A stretch of 52,423 bases of DNA. Origin: Desmonostoc vinosum HA7617-LM4. Its GTDB lineage: Bacteria; Cyanobacteriota; Cyanobacteriia; Cyanobacteriales; Nostocaceae. A program made the translations under genes and the position numbers. Positions 16,785 to 24,628 of the stretch are shown here, piece after piece (the stretch's first letter is position 1; each line of letters begins with the position of its first letter). The DNA lies in contig JAHHHC010000045.1 in NCBI GenBank assembly GCA_019359515.1, positions 1 to 52,423 of the forward strand, written 5' to 3'. Below the pieces are notes generated by a model. The model saw nothing but the letters and a program-made list of their open reading frames with translations. It had not been told where the DNA came from and did not search any database.

Positions 16785-18602
16785 TTATTTATAGTGTTGA
16801 GCTTGGGTTTCAAACAATTTTGCATAGCAACCACCCAGATTTATTAGTTCCTCATGGGTGCCGCTTTCCATGATGGAACCGTTTGCCATCACGTAGATAT
16901 AGTCAGCCATTCTGACGGTTGATAAGCGATGGCTAATGAGGATAGCAGCTTGGTTTTTGATAAGTTGGCGGAAATTCTGAAACACCTCCTCTTCGGCTTT
17001 AGGGTCTAAAGCACTGGTTGGTTCGTCCAATACAATTAACTGTGAATCTCGCAAAAATGCCCTTGCCAAAGCGATTTTTTGCCACTGACCGATGCTCAAT
17101 TCTTCCCCTTGTTCAAACAATTTACCTAGTATGGTGTCGTAACCTTGAGGTAGCTTGCTGATCATATCATCAGCGCCAGAACGACGCGCAGCAGCAATGA
17201 TTTTGTCGTGGGTGAATGGCAGATTGATATTTGCCATCCTAATATTTTCTTTAGCAGTCAGATGATATTTTGTATAATCTTGAAAAATGACGCTAATTTG
17301 ACTGCGGAGGGCAGCAATTTCAAATTGGCGTAAATCTATGCCATCAATAGTAATACTACCAAGGGTAGGCTCATATAAGCGACACAAAAGTTTAATTAAA
17401 GTAGTCTTACCAGAGCCATTTTCTCCTACTAATGCCACCACTTCTCCCGGGCGAATAGTCAGATTAATATCCTCAAGTGCCTGACGCTTGGTATTTGCAT
17501 ATTGAAAGCTGACATGATTAAACACAATACCATTTTGCATTGGCATGGGAAAAGGTTTTGGATTTGACGGTTCTACCACCTTTGGTTTCAGGTCTAGAAA
17601 TTCATATAAGTTGGCAAGAAATAGGTTGTCTTCATATAATCCAGACAAACCACCCAAGAGACTTTTCAGATCATTTTGTCCCCGTTGTAATGCTTGGTAA
17701 TAGAGGACTAAATCACCAAAACGGATAGTGCCTTGCATAGTTTGATAAATAATAAAACCATAGGCAGCAAAAACTAAAGTTGTTGCCGTTGCTTGAGCGC
17801 CAAGATTAGCCACAGATTGTCTTTTGATCATGGCTATGTTTTCTTGGTATATTTGCCGACGCAAGCGCAAATACCACTGACTAAAGAAAGATCCCAAATC
17901 AAACAAGCGAATTTCTTTAGCGTGTTGCTCGGTAGTCAGTATCCGACTCAAGTACCCTGCTTGGCGTTCCTGGGCTGTCTTTTGGCGCTGCCAATGATAC
18001 ATGATGCCGGAGTATTTCACCCGCACTACCAGGGCCGGAATCGCAGCAACAAATAAGATAGCTCCTATTCCCCAATGCAATGACAGTAGCAACCCCAGCA
18101 TCGCTATCAAAGAGATACCACTCAAACCAAGCCATCCCAATCGATGTAGTATTTGCCCTGGGCGAGAAGGAGCTTCTTTTTGCGCTCGCTGCAAGGCATC
18201 ATAATATTCAGAGTTTTCGTAATATTCTAGGTCTACCTCTATTGATTTGGCATGGAGGACGTTTTGCATATAATCGGTGAGTCGCTGAGATTGGGAGGCA
18301 TACACAAGTTCAGTCAGGGAAGAACATACGGTAGTCACTAAGGTAATAGCAGCAAAGAAGCCAAGCAAAAGTAATACTCGACTAAAGGCTGCTCCTTTGT
18401 CGGCAAGATTTACACTGGCGGCGACTGTATCTACGATGAGTTTGGTGAGGTAGAGAGAAAATAGAGGTAATAAACCTTGAATCCATAAAAGTGCAACGAA
18501 AGCAATAGTCAAACGAGGACTACTGTTCCAAACTAAGCGCAAGGCAGGCAGAATGCGTAAGCTTTGCTGGATTTTATATCTTAAGGTTTTGCCTGCTTTC
18601 AT
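16785..18602 (-). CDS. ABC exporter, fused permease-ATPase (lasso-type D protein)
   Basis: A 605-residue half-transporter. Residues about 1-330 contain the transmembrane domain with six predicted helices (for example LTIAFVALLWIQGLLPLFSL and GISLIAMLGLLLSLHWGIGA). Residues 350-600 form the ATPase with Walker A VGENGSGKTT (about 391-400), Q-loop VIFQDY, a degenerate signature LSIGQWQ (about 498), Walker B LIVLDEPTSALDP and H-loop ISHRLSTV. The SIGQWQ form is common in RiPP exporters. It sits 3 bases after the B2 peptidase and 7 before the nucleotidyltransferase. Export of the mature peptide, possibly with immunity, is the likely role. Confidence 0.88.
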   Translation of the reverse strand: MKAGKTLRYKIQQSLRILPALRLVWNSSPRLTIAFVALLWIQGLLPLFSLYLTKLIVDTVAASVNLADKGAAFSRVLLLLGFFAAITLVTTVCSSLTELVYASQSQRLTDYMQNVLHAKSIEVDLEYYENSEYYDALQRAQKEAPSRPGQILHRLGWLGLSGISLIAMLGLLLSLHWGIGAILFVAAIPALVVRVKYSGIMYHWQRQKTAQERQAGYLSRILTTEQHAKEIRLFDLGSFFSQWYLRLRRQIYQENIAMIKRQSVANLGAQATATTLVFAAYGFIIYQTMQGTIRFGDLVLYYQALQRGQNDLKSLLGGLSGLYEDNLFLANLYEFLDLKPKVVEPSNPKPFPMPMQNGIVFNHVSFQYANTKRQALEDINLTIRPGEVVALVGENGSGKTTLIKLLCRLYEPTLGSITIDGIDLRQFEIAALRSQISVIFQDYTKYHLTAKENIRMANINLPFTHDKIIAAARRSGADDMISKLPQGYDTILGKLFEQGEELSIGQWQKIALARAFLRDSQLIVLDEPTSALDPKAEEEVFQNFRQLIKNQAAILISHRLSTVRMADYIYVMANGSIMESGTHEELINLGGCYAKLFETQAQHYK

Positions 18603-18605
18603 GTT

Positions 18606-19052
18606 TTAAATACACCCTTTTGTAAAAGATGCCATTTGGCTAAAATGAGAAAGGTCTGCAACATTGCCAATTACAACCTGTCCCTGATTTTCTAACCACG
18701 CATGAGCCTTTAACTCTCCTGCTTCACTTTTGGCAACACCAATGCAGAGATTAGATGTATAACCGTGGCGACTCATGAATACTTGGCCAGTCAGGGCACG
18801 CGCTAAACACTTAACACCGCCAGGCATATAATGACTGCTAACTTCCACAGCCCAAACAATTTTATCAATGGAAATGTGGTATTTTTCTCGGAATTTGGGT
18901 TTAGTATGATTAAGGTTTGATAGAAGTTGCTGCACGGTTTTAAATGGCAGCAACCATAAACCGATTCTGACTAAAACTAATAGCATAAACGTATTAATTA
19001 AAAGTTTTTTTGTTTGATAATCTAATACAATAAATTTTAATGATTTTTTCAT
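18606..19052 (-). CDS. Lasso-type B2 leader peptidase (transglutaminase-like)
   Basis: A 148-residue protein of the lasso peptide biosynthesis B2 family, a cysteine protease that removes the precursor leader with help from the B1/RRE protein. The catalytic Cys is in GGVKCLARAL (C82), the His in AHAWLE (H117) and a candidate Asp in GNVADL (D133). An N-terminal hydrophobic segment (about 17-36) may anchor it to the membrane next to the exporter, whose gene follows by 3 bases. The length fits stand-alone B2 proteins. It is preceded by an epimerase remnant. Confidence 0.88.
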   Translation of the reverse strand: MKKSLKFIVLDYQTKKLLINTFMLLVLVRIGLWLLPFKTVQQLLSNLNHTKPKFREKYHISIDKIVWAVEVSSHYMPGGVKCLARALTGQVFMSRHGYTSNLCIGVAKSEAGELKAHAWLENQGQVVIGNVADLSHFSQMASFTKGCI

Positions 19053-19097
19053 TTTTTATAGAAGGCAATTGCTGATTTTAATATGATTGATAACAAG

Positions 19098-19253
19098 TTA
19101 TATTATAAATATTAAGTTGCAAATTAAGGATGAGCTAGGGGTAACATTTGCTTTTAATGCTTGAGAAAAAGCCCTCACTACGTCTTTAACATAAATAAAT
19201 TTTGTAAGATGAGAGCCAATAAATCCGGCTTTGCCAGTCACAAGAAAAATCAT
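19098..19253 (-). pseudogene. Gutted NAD-dependent epimerase/dehydratase
   Basis: The frame begins MIFLVTGKAGFIGSHL, the Rossmann start of sugar-nucleotide epimerases, and is joined directly to FIYVKDVVRAFSQALK, a segment normally about 200 residues further on. It then ends after an unrelated tail (51 codons in all). The start overlaps the stop of the GT2 gene (ATGA, 19250-19253), so the intact gene was translationally coupled in this operon. A large in-frame internal deletion explains the remnant. It suggests that a sugar-nucleotide supply step has been lost or moved elsewhere. Confidence 0.8.
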
Positions 19254-20161
19254 GATCTTAAATTTGCTTGGTAGATTATAGATAATTGCAATTCTTCATA
19301 ATTGGCAGTTTCACCCCGCACTTCTCGGTAACGTTGCAAAACTCCACGGGCTTTGTCAATTTGATTATTTTGAATATAGAGATGGGCAAGTGTAAGGTAG
19401 AAATCATAAAAACAGGAATCGAGAAAATGAGCAGGAATTTTTATAAATTCTGGATTGCGCTCAATGACTTTTTCTTTAACTCGCAGGTAGCTAACTAGAA
19501 ATATTTCTTGATTTTGAGAAAGACTATTTGATGAGTTGCGATAACGTGCTAAAGGCTCATTTAAAAAATAAATCGGAAATTTTTCAATCAGCCGTAACCA
19601 TAAATCATAATCTTCACACGACCTCAGAGTCTCATCAAATAATCCCACTTGATTCAAACAGTCCCGACGCACAATAACCGTCAAAACTGGAATGTAATTC
19701 TCTTGGAAAAGAGTCCATAATACCTGAATACGAGGAGTAGGAAATACTGTATTATACGAATCTCGAAACAAACCTTTTTTGTCAGAAAAAAAGAATGAAT
19801 CTGAATAGATTAAACCAAGATGTGGATTTGCTTCCAAGATAGGAATTTGTTTTTCTAACTTCTGAGGTTCCCAGAGGTCATCGTCATCTAAAAAGGCGAT
19901 ATACTTGCCTTGAGCAGAGTGAATGCCAGTATTACGAGCCGCAGAAAGTCCTTGATTGGTTTGATGAATCGTGGTGATGCGATCGCGATCGCTAAATTGA
20001 GCCAGCACTTGTGGAGTGTTATCCTGAGAACCATCGTTGATGACAATAATTTCATAGTCTTCGTAGGTTTGAGCCAGAACGCTGTTAATTGCCTGACTGA
20101 CAAGATGGCCACGCTGGTAAGTAGGAATAATAACACTGACGGCTGGCTTAAAAACTTGCAT
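19250..20161 (-). CDS. Family 2 glycosyltransferase of the RiPP locus
   Basis: A 303-residue GT-A enzyme. The start is ATG 20159-20161 (MQVFKPAVSVIIPTYQRG); a TTG at 20200 would add 13 hydrophobic residues with no support. Motifs are SVIIPTYQRGHLVSQAINSVLAQTY, IIVINDGSQDNTPQVL, a GIHSAQGKYIAFLDDDDLWEP segment with the metal-binding DxD, and SCEDYDLWLRL as acceptor/catalytic region. It transfers a sugar from a nucleotide donor; the acceptor is unknown. Candidates are the peptide of this cluster or a cell-envelope glycan. It lies 52 bases after the kinase gene and overlaps the epimerase remnant by 4 bases. Confidence 0.88.
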   Translation of the reverse strand: MQVFKPAVSVIIPTYQRGHLVSQAINSVLAQTYEDYEIIVINDGSQDNTPQVLAQFSDRDRITTIHQTNQGLSAARNTGIHSAQGKYIAFLDDDDLWEPQKLEKQIPILEANPHLGLIYSDSFFFSDKKGLFRDSYNTVFPTPRIQVLWTLFQENYIPVLTVIVRRDCLNQVGLFDETLRSCEDYDLWLRLIEKFPIYFLNEPLARYRNSSNSLSQNQEIFLVSYLRVKEKVIERNPEFIKIPAHFLDSCFYDFYLTLAHLYIQNNQIDKARGVLQRYREVRGETANYEELQLSIIYQANLRS

Positions 20162-20213
20162 ATTTAAAAATTTGCTTAGTAAATATAGGCAGATATTCAA
20201 ATTACTGGTGTTG

Positions 20214-21227
20214 CTAAACCAAAGTATGAATCAGGCGTAAGTTTTCTAAAATAACATCATAAATTTGCCCCAAACTTTCCAAATTATCAGGAAGTAATAA
20301 CTCCCGCACAGGAACAGTCTTTGCCAACTGACCTAATTCTTGAAACTCCTGTCTACACTGTTGAGAAGTGAGGAAAGCACGCCCATAGGAATTGAACATT
20401 AGATGCTTCATTGCTTCAGGCAGAGAAAGAGAGTTAATTATAGGTGCTGTGAGGTTTGAGTCACGTTCTCCTAATATGTACACAGCAAGTAGTGGCAAAG
20501 CTTGGGATTGAAACTGCCACTGTTCTCTATCTTTTATTTGCAAATCTAAGAAACGTTTATCTAGACTAGTTGATACTAGTGATAAATCTTCTATTGAGCC
20601 GTGAATGGCATTTACAGAATTAGGCCACAGGCGTAGACGAGGATAAGCAGACTGTGCCCAAAACCTTTTTTCATCAAGAATAAGTGCGGCAATATCATCT
20701 GCCAATACGGAGAATCCACGGCTAGCCAACGCCGCTGCTGTGGTTGATTTCCCCGCCCCTGATTGTCCCAAAATGGCAACGGCGCTGCCATCAACCGCAA
20801 CCACGCTGGCATGAAGACAAGTCACTCCCCGCAGCCTTAACAGATGACCAAGTACACAACCCAACAGCAAAGATACCGCATCTGTAAATAGTGCATCTTT
20901 AGACCAAAAACCCCAAACTTGACTACCATCAGGATTCAAGATGAATTCCAAGCAATCAACCCCATCGAAAGATCGTATCCTCCAGTAAGTACCGTCATCT
21001 TGGTGCGTCGTCCATAGGTGAAAGCCTGTTTTTTGATACCACTCAAGCGGTACATTCCAAAAAGTTTGTTCAAGTAACGGTAGTTGACTTGGTTGTTCAC
21101 CAACTAGGTCAATAGCAACATCTATAGATGCAGAACTATTAATAGTAGCTAACCCTGGAAGCAATCGATTAATAGATAGGTTGAGTCCATAAAATTGATA
21201 GTAATAATTATTGTTTTTATTCGACAT
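20214..21227 (-). CDS. HPr-kinase-like (HprK-related) peptide kinase
   Basis: A 337-residue protein whose C-terminal half is an HprK/P-type kinase core. It has LHASVVAVDG (H139 region), P-loop GQSGAGKST (about 154-162), and LADDIAAL with the paired Asp (177-178). The N-terminal half (about 1-130) is the usual extra domain of HprK-related proteins in peptide clusters. In paeninodin-type lasso loci such kinases phosphorylate a residue at the precursor C-terminus. That role is inferred from position, since it directly follows the two precursor genes. It lacks the surrounding PTS genes expected of true HPr kinase. Confidence 0.87.
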   Translation of the reverse strand: MSNKNNNYYYQFYGLNLSINRLLPGLATINSSASIDVAIDLVGEQPSQLPLLEQTFWNVPLEWYQKTGFHLWTTHQDDGTYWRIRSFDGVDCLEFILNPDGSQVWGFWSKDALFTDAVSLLLGCVLGHLLRLRGVTCLHASVVAVDGSAVAILGQSGAGKSTTAAALASRGFSVLADDIAALILDEKRFWAQSAYPRLRLWPNSVNAIHGSIEDLSLVSTSLDKRFLDLQIKDREQWQFQSQALPLLAVYILGERDSNLTAPIINSLSLPEAMKHLMFNSYGRAFLTSQQCRQEFQELGQLAKTVPVRELLLPDNLESLGQIYDVILENLRLIHTLV

Positions 21228-21261
21228 TTGTGTTAATTTTTTTCAAACTCAAATTCATTGG

Positions 21262-21290
21262 ATTCCCGACTTTTTAAATAAGTCGGGAAT
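21262..21290. terminator. Hairpin between the precursor genes and the kinase
   Basis: A perfect 10-bp inverted repeat ATTCCCGACT / AGTCGGGAAT with a 9-base loop. The T-run lies on the plus-strand side, so for minus-strand transcripts it is more likely an attenuator or RNA-stability hairpin that favours precursor over downstream mRNA. Confidence 0.5.
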
Positions 21291-21355
21291 TTTTGAAAAT
21301 TAAAACTTACACATTTTTCCTCCAATGGAAGAAAAAAGAAGGTAGAAAATGTATT

Positions 21356-21505
21356 TTATTCCGGAATAGTGGTGTCGAATATAGGTACATTTGTAGTACC
21401 AAAACCACCACTACCACCGACTTGTTGTGTCAAACCAGATATTTTTCCGTGAGCTTTTAATTCTGGCTCAGAATAGTTCTTTTTTGCGTTTTCAGATTGA
21501 GACAT
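21356..21505 (-). CDS. Lasso-type RiPP precursor peptide 1
   Basis: A 49-residue peptide. The leader MSQSENAKKNYSEPELKAHG continues KISGLTQ and fits the lasso leader pattern YxxPxL...G...LTQ recognised by the B1/RRE protein. The following part starts QVGGSGGFGTT and ends NVPIFDTTIPE. If cleavage occurs two residues after the leader Thr, as in lasso peptides, no Asp or Glu falls at core position 7-9; the first acidic residue is the Asp in IFD. AAGGG precedes the ATG by about 9 bases. It is 89% identical to precursor 2 over the first 38 residues or so, including the 5' flank, and then diverges completely, which marks a variable product region. Confidence 0.82.
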   Translation of the reverse strand: MSQSENAKKNYSEPELKAHGKISGLTQQVGGSGGFGTTNVPIFDTTIPE

Positions 21506-21607
21506 TTGAGTAACCCTTATTTTTTGTGTTTTCCTGATTTGGAATTATTCAAAAGCAATTCAAAATTAATTACTTCTGGCTTTTCTAATTAGAATTAGAA
21601 TGGTGAA

Positions 21608-21769
21608 TCAAAAAGGACTAGTAGCTGTTGGTTCGTCGGTGGGTATGAATACAGCTGTAGTACCAAAACCACCGCTACCACCGACTTGTTGTGTCAAACC
21701 AGATATTTTTCCGTGAGCTTTCAATTCTGGCTCAGAATAGTTCTTTTTCATATTTTCAGATTGAGACAT
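21608..21769 (-). CDS. Lasso-type RiPP precursor peptide 2
   Basis: A 53-residue peptide starting at ATG 21767-21769 (MSQSENMKKN). The frame stays open upstream to 21835, but that part is the leader region of the mRNA and is duplicated before precursor 1. Leader YSEPELKAHGKISGLTQ and core start QVGGSGGFGTT are the same as in precursor 1; the tail is AVFIPTDEPTATSPF. The Asp-Glu pair lies 19-20 residues after LTQ, too far for a standard 7-9 ring. Ser/Thr near the C-terminus are possible kinase targets. The two genes arose by tandem duplication. Confidence 0.85.
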   Translation of the reverse strand: MSQSENMKKNYSEPELKAHGKISGLTQQVGGSGGFGTTAVFIPTDEPTATSPF

Positions 21770-22250
21770 TTGAGTAACCCTTGTTTTTTTATGTTTTCCC
21801 GATTTGGGATTATTCAGATTATGAATATAATACAATTCTCATGTTGTTATTTTTATAAAGTTTGTGTACAATGCTTGATATTTTTGCTTATTAAGAATTG
21901 CAAATAAAAGACTAATTTTTGTATATTTTTAACTAATAAAAGTTATTTACAAAAATAATAATTAATAATGTTCGGTTAACGCTAAACACTACTACTTGTA
22001 TAGGTTGGATTGAGGATAATCTACAAGAATGCTAGGCGAACTGCTAGAGTAACCCAACATCCTCCAGATTGTGTCTGGTTGCATTATCACTTAACTAACC
22101 TACTTTTCTACTTAAGTGAAGCGTATTGTCATATAAATATAACTTCATGTTAAACACCTCCTAGAAGATCATTATTTCTTGAATTTTATGGTTAGTTATT
22201 TCGTCATTTATATTTATAGTAAGACGTAATCAAACTTAATTATGGAAAAT
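21770..22250. promoter_or_regulatory. Untranslated region upstream of the precursor genes
   Basis: 480 bases without a gene between the GT4 stop and precursor 2. The stretch 21780-21970 is very AT-rich and is the likely promoter and 5'-UTR for the precursors. The 55 bases or so before each precursor ATG are duplicated. At 22000-22075 a repeat-like segment has GGTTGGATTGAGG facing CCCAACATCCTCC. No promoter box can be assigned with certainty. Confidence 0.45.
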
Positions 22251-23432
22251 TTAGGCAGAGATTAGCTTAGTAGTAGATGCTAAATCTTTATATATTTGAA
22301 ATAGTCGCTTTTGTAAATTCGCCTCATCATATTGTTCGACGATCGCTTGCCGTGCTTTTGCAAGATGTGATTCTCGTTCTTGGGGAGGCTGATTGACAAC
22401 TTTAATCATGGCCTTTGCTAGAGCTTCTGGATTTGTAGGTTCTACTAAAGTACAAAATTCTTCAATAAAAGTACCCCGATAAGCTAATAAATTACAAGTA
22501 ATCACTGGGCGTTCGCAGGCAACCGCTTCAATGAGTGTGGAAGGAAAGGCATCATTGGTAGGATAATTGATAATTACATCTGCTAAGTTGTAGCCTGTGG
22601 GCATAAAACTATAAGGTAGGGCGGGCATCCAGCGCAGATTATCTAATAACCCAAGTTGTTGAGCTTGTTTGCTGATGCTTTCGTAAATAACTACTGCTTC
22701 TTCCCCACCGGCACGCCCTAGCTTTGAAAAGACGAGTACCGTTGGTTTGGTGAATTGGGGAAAAGCCTGTGCATAGGCTGTAAATATCTGCTCGTGGTTA
22801 TATACTTTAGACCAACCACGGGGCGAAAGCAGAATTGTGGCTTCTTCATCAATCTTCAAGATTTCCCGTCGCCATTTTGGTAAATCTTTTGTGACTCCAG
22901 AGCGAAAATGTTTAGGGTTTGTCCCTAGAGGAATTAATTCTACCCGTTGTTCAGGGTTCAGTAGTGCTTTGGATTTTTCTATCAAATTGGGTGTTTCTAC
23001 AATCAGCACACCTGTATTCTTAAATACTTGGCTAACCCTATCTTTATGCTTGCTGGATTCCTTTTCTGGTTGTAGCAAATGATTTAAAAAGCCCCAAGCA
23101 GAGACAACAAGAGGTTTAAGATTTGCTAAGGTACAACAGTAGGCGTGCCAGCCAATGGCATGGACATGGATGATATCAGGTTGGAATTGATGGACAAGTT
23201 GACGTAACGGCTCTACCATTTCCTCTGCCATTTGGTCTTCATAAGGATAGGTATTAGTATATTTTTCTGCATAGTTTCGCCAAACAGTGGGGAAATAGCG
23301 GTAGTTTTTAGGAGGTTCGGTTTCATAGGGGTCTGCATCACCTAGTAGCCAAACTTCATAACCTGCTTTGACTGCCCAATCTAAGGGTCGTGTCAAGGCA
23401 ATGCCTCCAGCACCAATCATTAGTATACGCAT
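22251..23432 (-). CDS. Family 4 glycosyltransferase of the RiPP locus
   Basis: A 393-residue GT-B enzyme. The N-terminal domain begins MRILMIGAGGIALTRPLDW and contains QPDIIHVHAIGWHAY. The C-terminal domain has ILLSPRGWSKVYNHEQIF, FSKLGRAGG and the donor-binding DVIINYPTNDAFPSTLIEAVACERPVI with the conserved E-x7-E. It should transfer a sugar from a nucleotide donor. It starts 21 bases after the PqqD-like gene, so the two are co-transcribed. Whether the acceptor is the peptide or an envelope glycan is not known. Confidence 0.87.
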   Translation of the reverse strand: MRILMIGAGGIALTRPLDWAVKAGYEVWLLGDADPYETEPPKNYRYFPTVWRNYAEKYTNTYPYEDQMAEEMVEPLRQLVHQFQPDIIHVHAIGWHAYCCTLANLKPLVVSAWGFLNHLLQPEKESSKHKDRVSQVFKNTGVLIVETPNLIEKSKALLNPEQRVELIPLGTNPKHFRSGVTKDLPKWRREILKIDEEATILLSPRGWSKVYNHEQIFTAYAQAFPQFTKPTVLVFSKLGRAGGEEAVVIYESISKQAQQLGLLDNLRWMPALPYSFMPTGYNLADVIINYPTNDAFPSTLIEAVACERPVITCNLLAYRGTFIEEFCTLVEPTNPEALAKAMIKVVNQPPQERESHLAKARQAIVEQYDEANLQKRLFQIYKDLASTTKLISA

Positions 23433-23453
23433 GATTTGATTATTTGCTTTAAG

Positions 23454-23744
23454 TTAAGAATCTGTAATTTCCACGAGTCCAGCTTTGACTAGGTTCTCAA
23501 TAAATTTGAGTAAGTCTTGTTTTAATTTCTCTGACTCGACATCATACTCTTTTAGCAAGGTGTCGTAAGCTGTTTGAATTGAATCTGATTCAATTAGCGT
23601 AAAGAACATTTTTGTCCCAACTTCGTTTTGACTAAAATATTCTTCACTTTGGAGATTTAATAAAACAGACTCTCCTGCTAAATCTTGAGTGAGAACGGTG
23701 GAAGATAAAGATACTTTTTGATTTGAAACTATTTGGGTTGTCAT
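23454..23744 (-). CDS. PqqD-like RRE protein (lasso-type B1)
   Basis: A 96-residue PqqD-family RiPP recognition element that binds the precursor leader and presents it to the B2 peptidase. Typical features are VLTQDLAGESVLLNLQSEEYFSQNEVGTKMF (beta-wing and first helix, about 18-48), IESDSIQTAYDTLLKEYDVESEKLKQDLLKFIENLVKAGLVEI (helix bundle and final strand). The length matches stand-alone B1 proteins. It is the first gene of the RiPP locus on the minus strand; the kinase, B2 and exporter lie downstream. Confidence 0.88.
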   Translation of the reverse strand: MTTQIVSNQKVSLSSTVLTQDLAGESVLLNLQSEEYFSQNEVGTKMFFTLIESDSIQTAYDTLLKEYDVESEKLKQDLLKFIENLVKAGLVEITDS

Positions 23745-23853
23745 TTTTTAGCAAAAGTAATAGTTATTGTTGATAATAAACTTTGTTGTTATTTTCCAAT
23801 TTTTTTAAGGCTTTGATTTTGCTCTTAATTTCGTTAAGTTCTATTTGCAAAGC

Positions 23854-24294
23854 CTAAATTTCCTCTTGAAAATAAGCCTGCATTTCAGCTCTATGATCTT
23901 GAAGAAGTCCTCTAATGAAAACTCCCAAAATATCTCGAATTGGTCGCCAAAATCCTTGCCAGCGTTGTTGGTCTTCTAATAGCAAAGTAATATAAGTATC
24001 AAAGCTATGGAGGAAAGGAATAACGCCCAGAAATCCTAAAGCACAGCCAAAATCAAGAGAAACACTTTGAGAACTTAAACAAATTATCCCATGTGCTTCC
24101 CCAAATGAAACACAGTTCCCTAGATAAAGTTCCCCAATTCTTAGACCATTAGCCGCAAATATATTTAAAGGGAATGGAGCAGGTAACTGATAAGCGTTTC
24201 CGCTTTTCTTAGTGCCATTCGCCCTGAAGCTAAACCTAACAGCTACTACGACGGAGAACTTGACGCGGCAATCGCCCTGCCTCCAAAGTTTCAC
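23854..24294 (-). CDS. Hypothetical protein, possibly chimeric at its N-terminus
   Basis: A 146-residue open frame of unrecognised function. Residues from about 38 (QLPAPFPLNIFAANGLRIGE) to the end (RAEMQAYFQEEI) read like real protein, with a FIRGLLQDHRAEM helix at the C-terminus. The first 37 or so residues are antisense to a plus-strand gene fragment at 24187-24357, so the true N-terminus is probably lost or begins further in. No domain, signal peptide or clear membrane helix is assigned. It lies upstream of the RiPP locus on the same strand, but there is no evidence of a link. Confidence 0.35.
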   Translation of the reverse strand: MKLWRQGDCRVKFSVVVAVRFSFRANGTKKSGNAYQLPAPFPLNIFAANGLRIGELYLGNCVSFGEAHGIICLSSQSVSLDFGCALGFLGVIPFLHSFDTYITLLLEDQQRWQGFWRPIRDILGVFIRGLLQDHRAEMQAYFQEEI

Positions 24295-24357
24295 GAGGGC
24301 GACTACTGGCGCGGATATCTAGCCAAAGTCAACCAGACAGGTAACACACCGTTCTAA
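24187..24357 (+). pseudogene. 3' fragment of an unidentified gene
   Basis: An open frame entered after a TAA at 24184-24186 reads RPEAKPNSYYDGELDAAIAL, then PPKFHEGDYWRGYLAKVNQTGN and PF before TAA. The composition and codon use look coding, but there is no start and no upstream homologous part. I do not recognise the family. It probably marks a deletion or insertion junction near 24180-24210. Confidence 0.4.
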
Positions 24358-24628
24358 TGAGCAAAGGGAGGGTCAAACCTCAATACTTTTCGGTTAAGAA
24401 TTAAGCAGTATTAATATAAGCTCCTTGTCTATCCTTTTTGTTCCATTGCTGACGGGTACTTCACTCAATACTGCCAGATGTACAGCTTGCCCATTAATGC
24501 TTTAGTGTTAGCATCGATTACTAGACAATCGCGCGAAAGTTAAGGTTTTTTTGAGACTTTTGCACCTTGACTCAAGATAGCCTTTAGGAAAAAATATGAC
24601 ACTTGCAAAAGTCACAGGAGACAAAAAC
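24358..24628. other. Intergenic region, possible IS scar
   Basis: No intact gene. AATACTTTTCGGTTAAG at about 24380-24396 resembles the terminal sequence of Nostoc insertion sequences as I remember them, without proof. The stretch 24440-24520 has scattered coding-like codons on the minus strand, interrupted by stops. Confidence 0.25.

Noticed and set aside
20214-21227. True HPr kinase/phosphorylase of a PTS
   Set aside because: No HPr or PTS genes are nearby, the N-terminal half differs, and the gene sits inside the peptide cluster.
23454-23744. PqqD-like gene as part of PQQ biosynthesis
   Set aside because: No pqqA, pqqC or pqqE homologue is nearby; the B2 peptidase, exporter and lasso-type precursors show that it is a RiPP recognition element.
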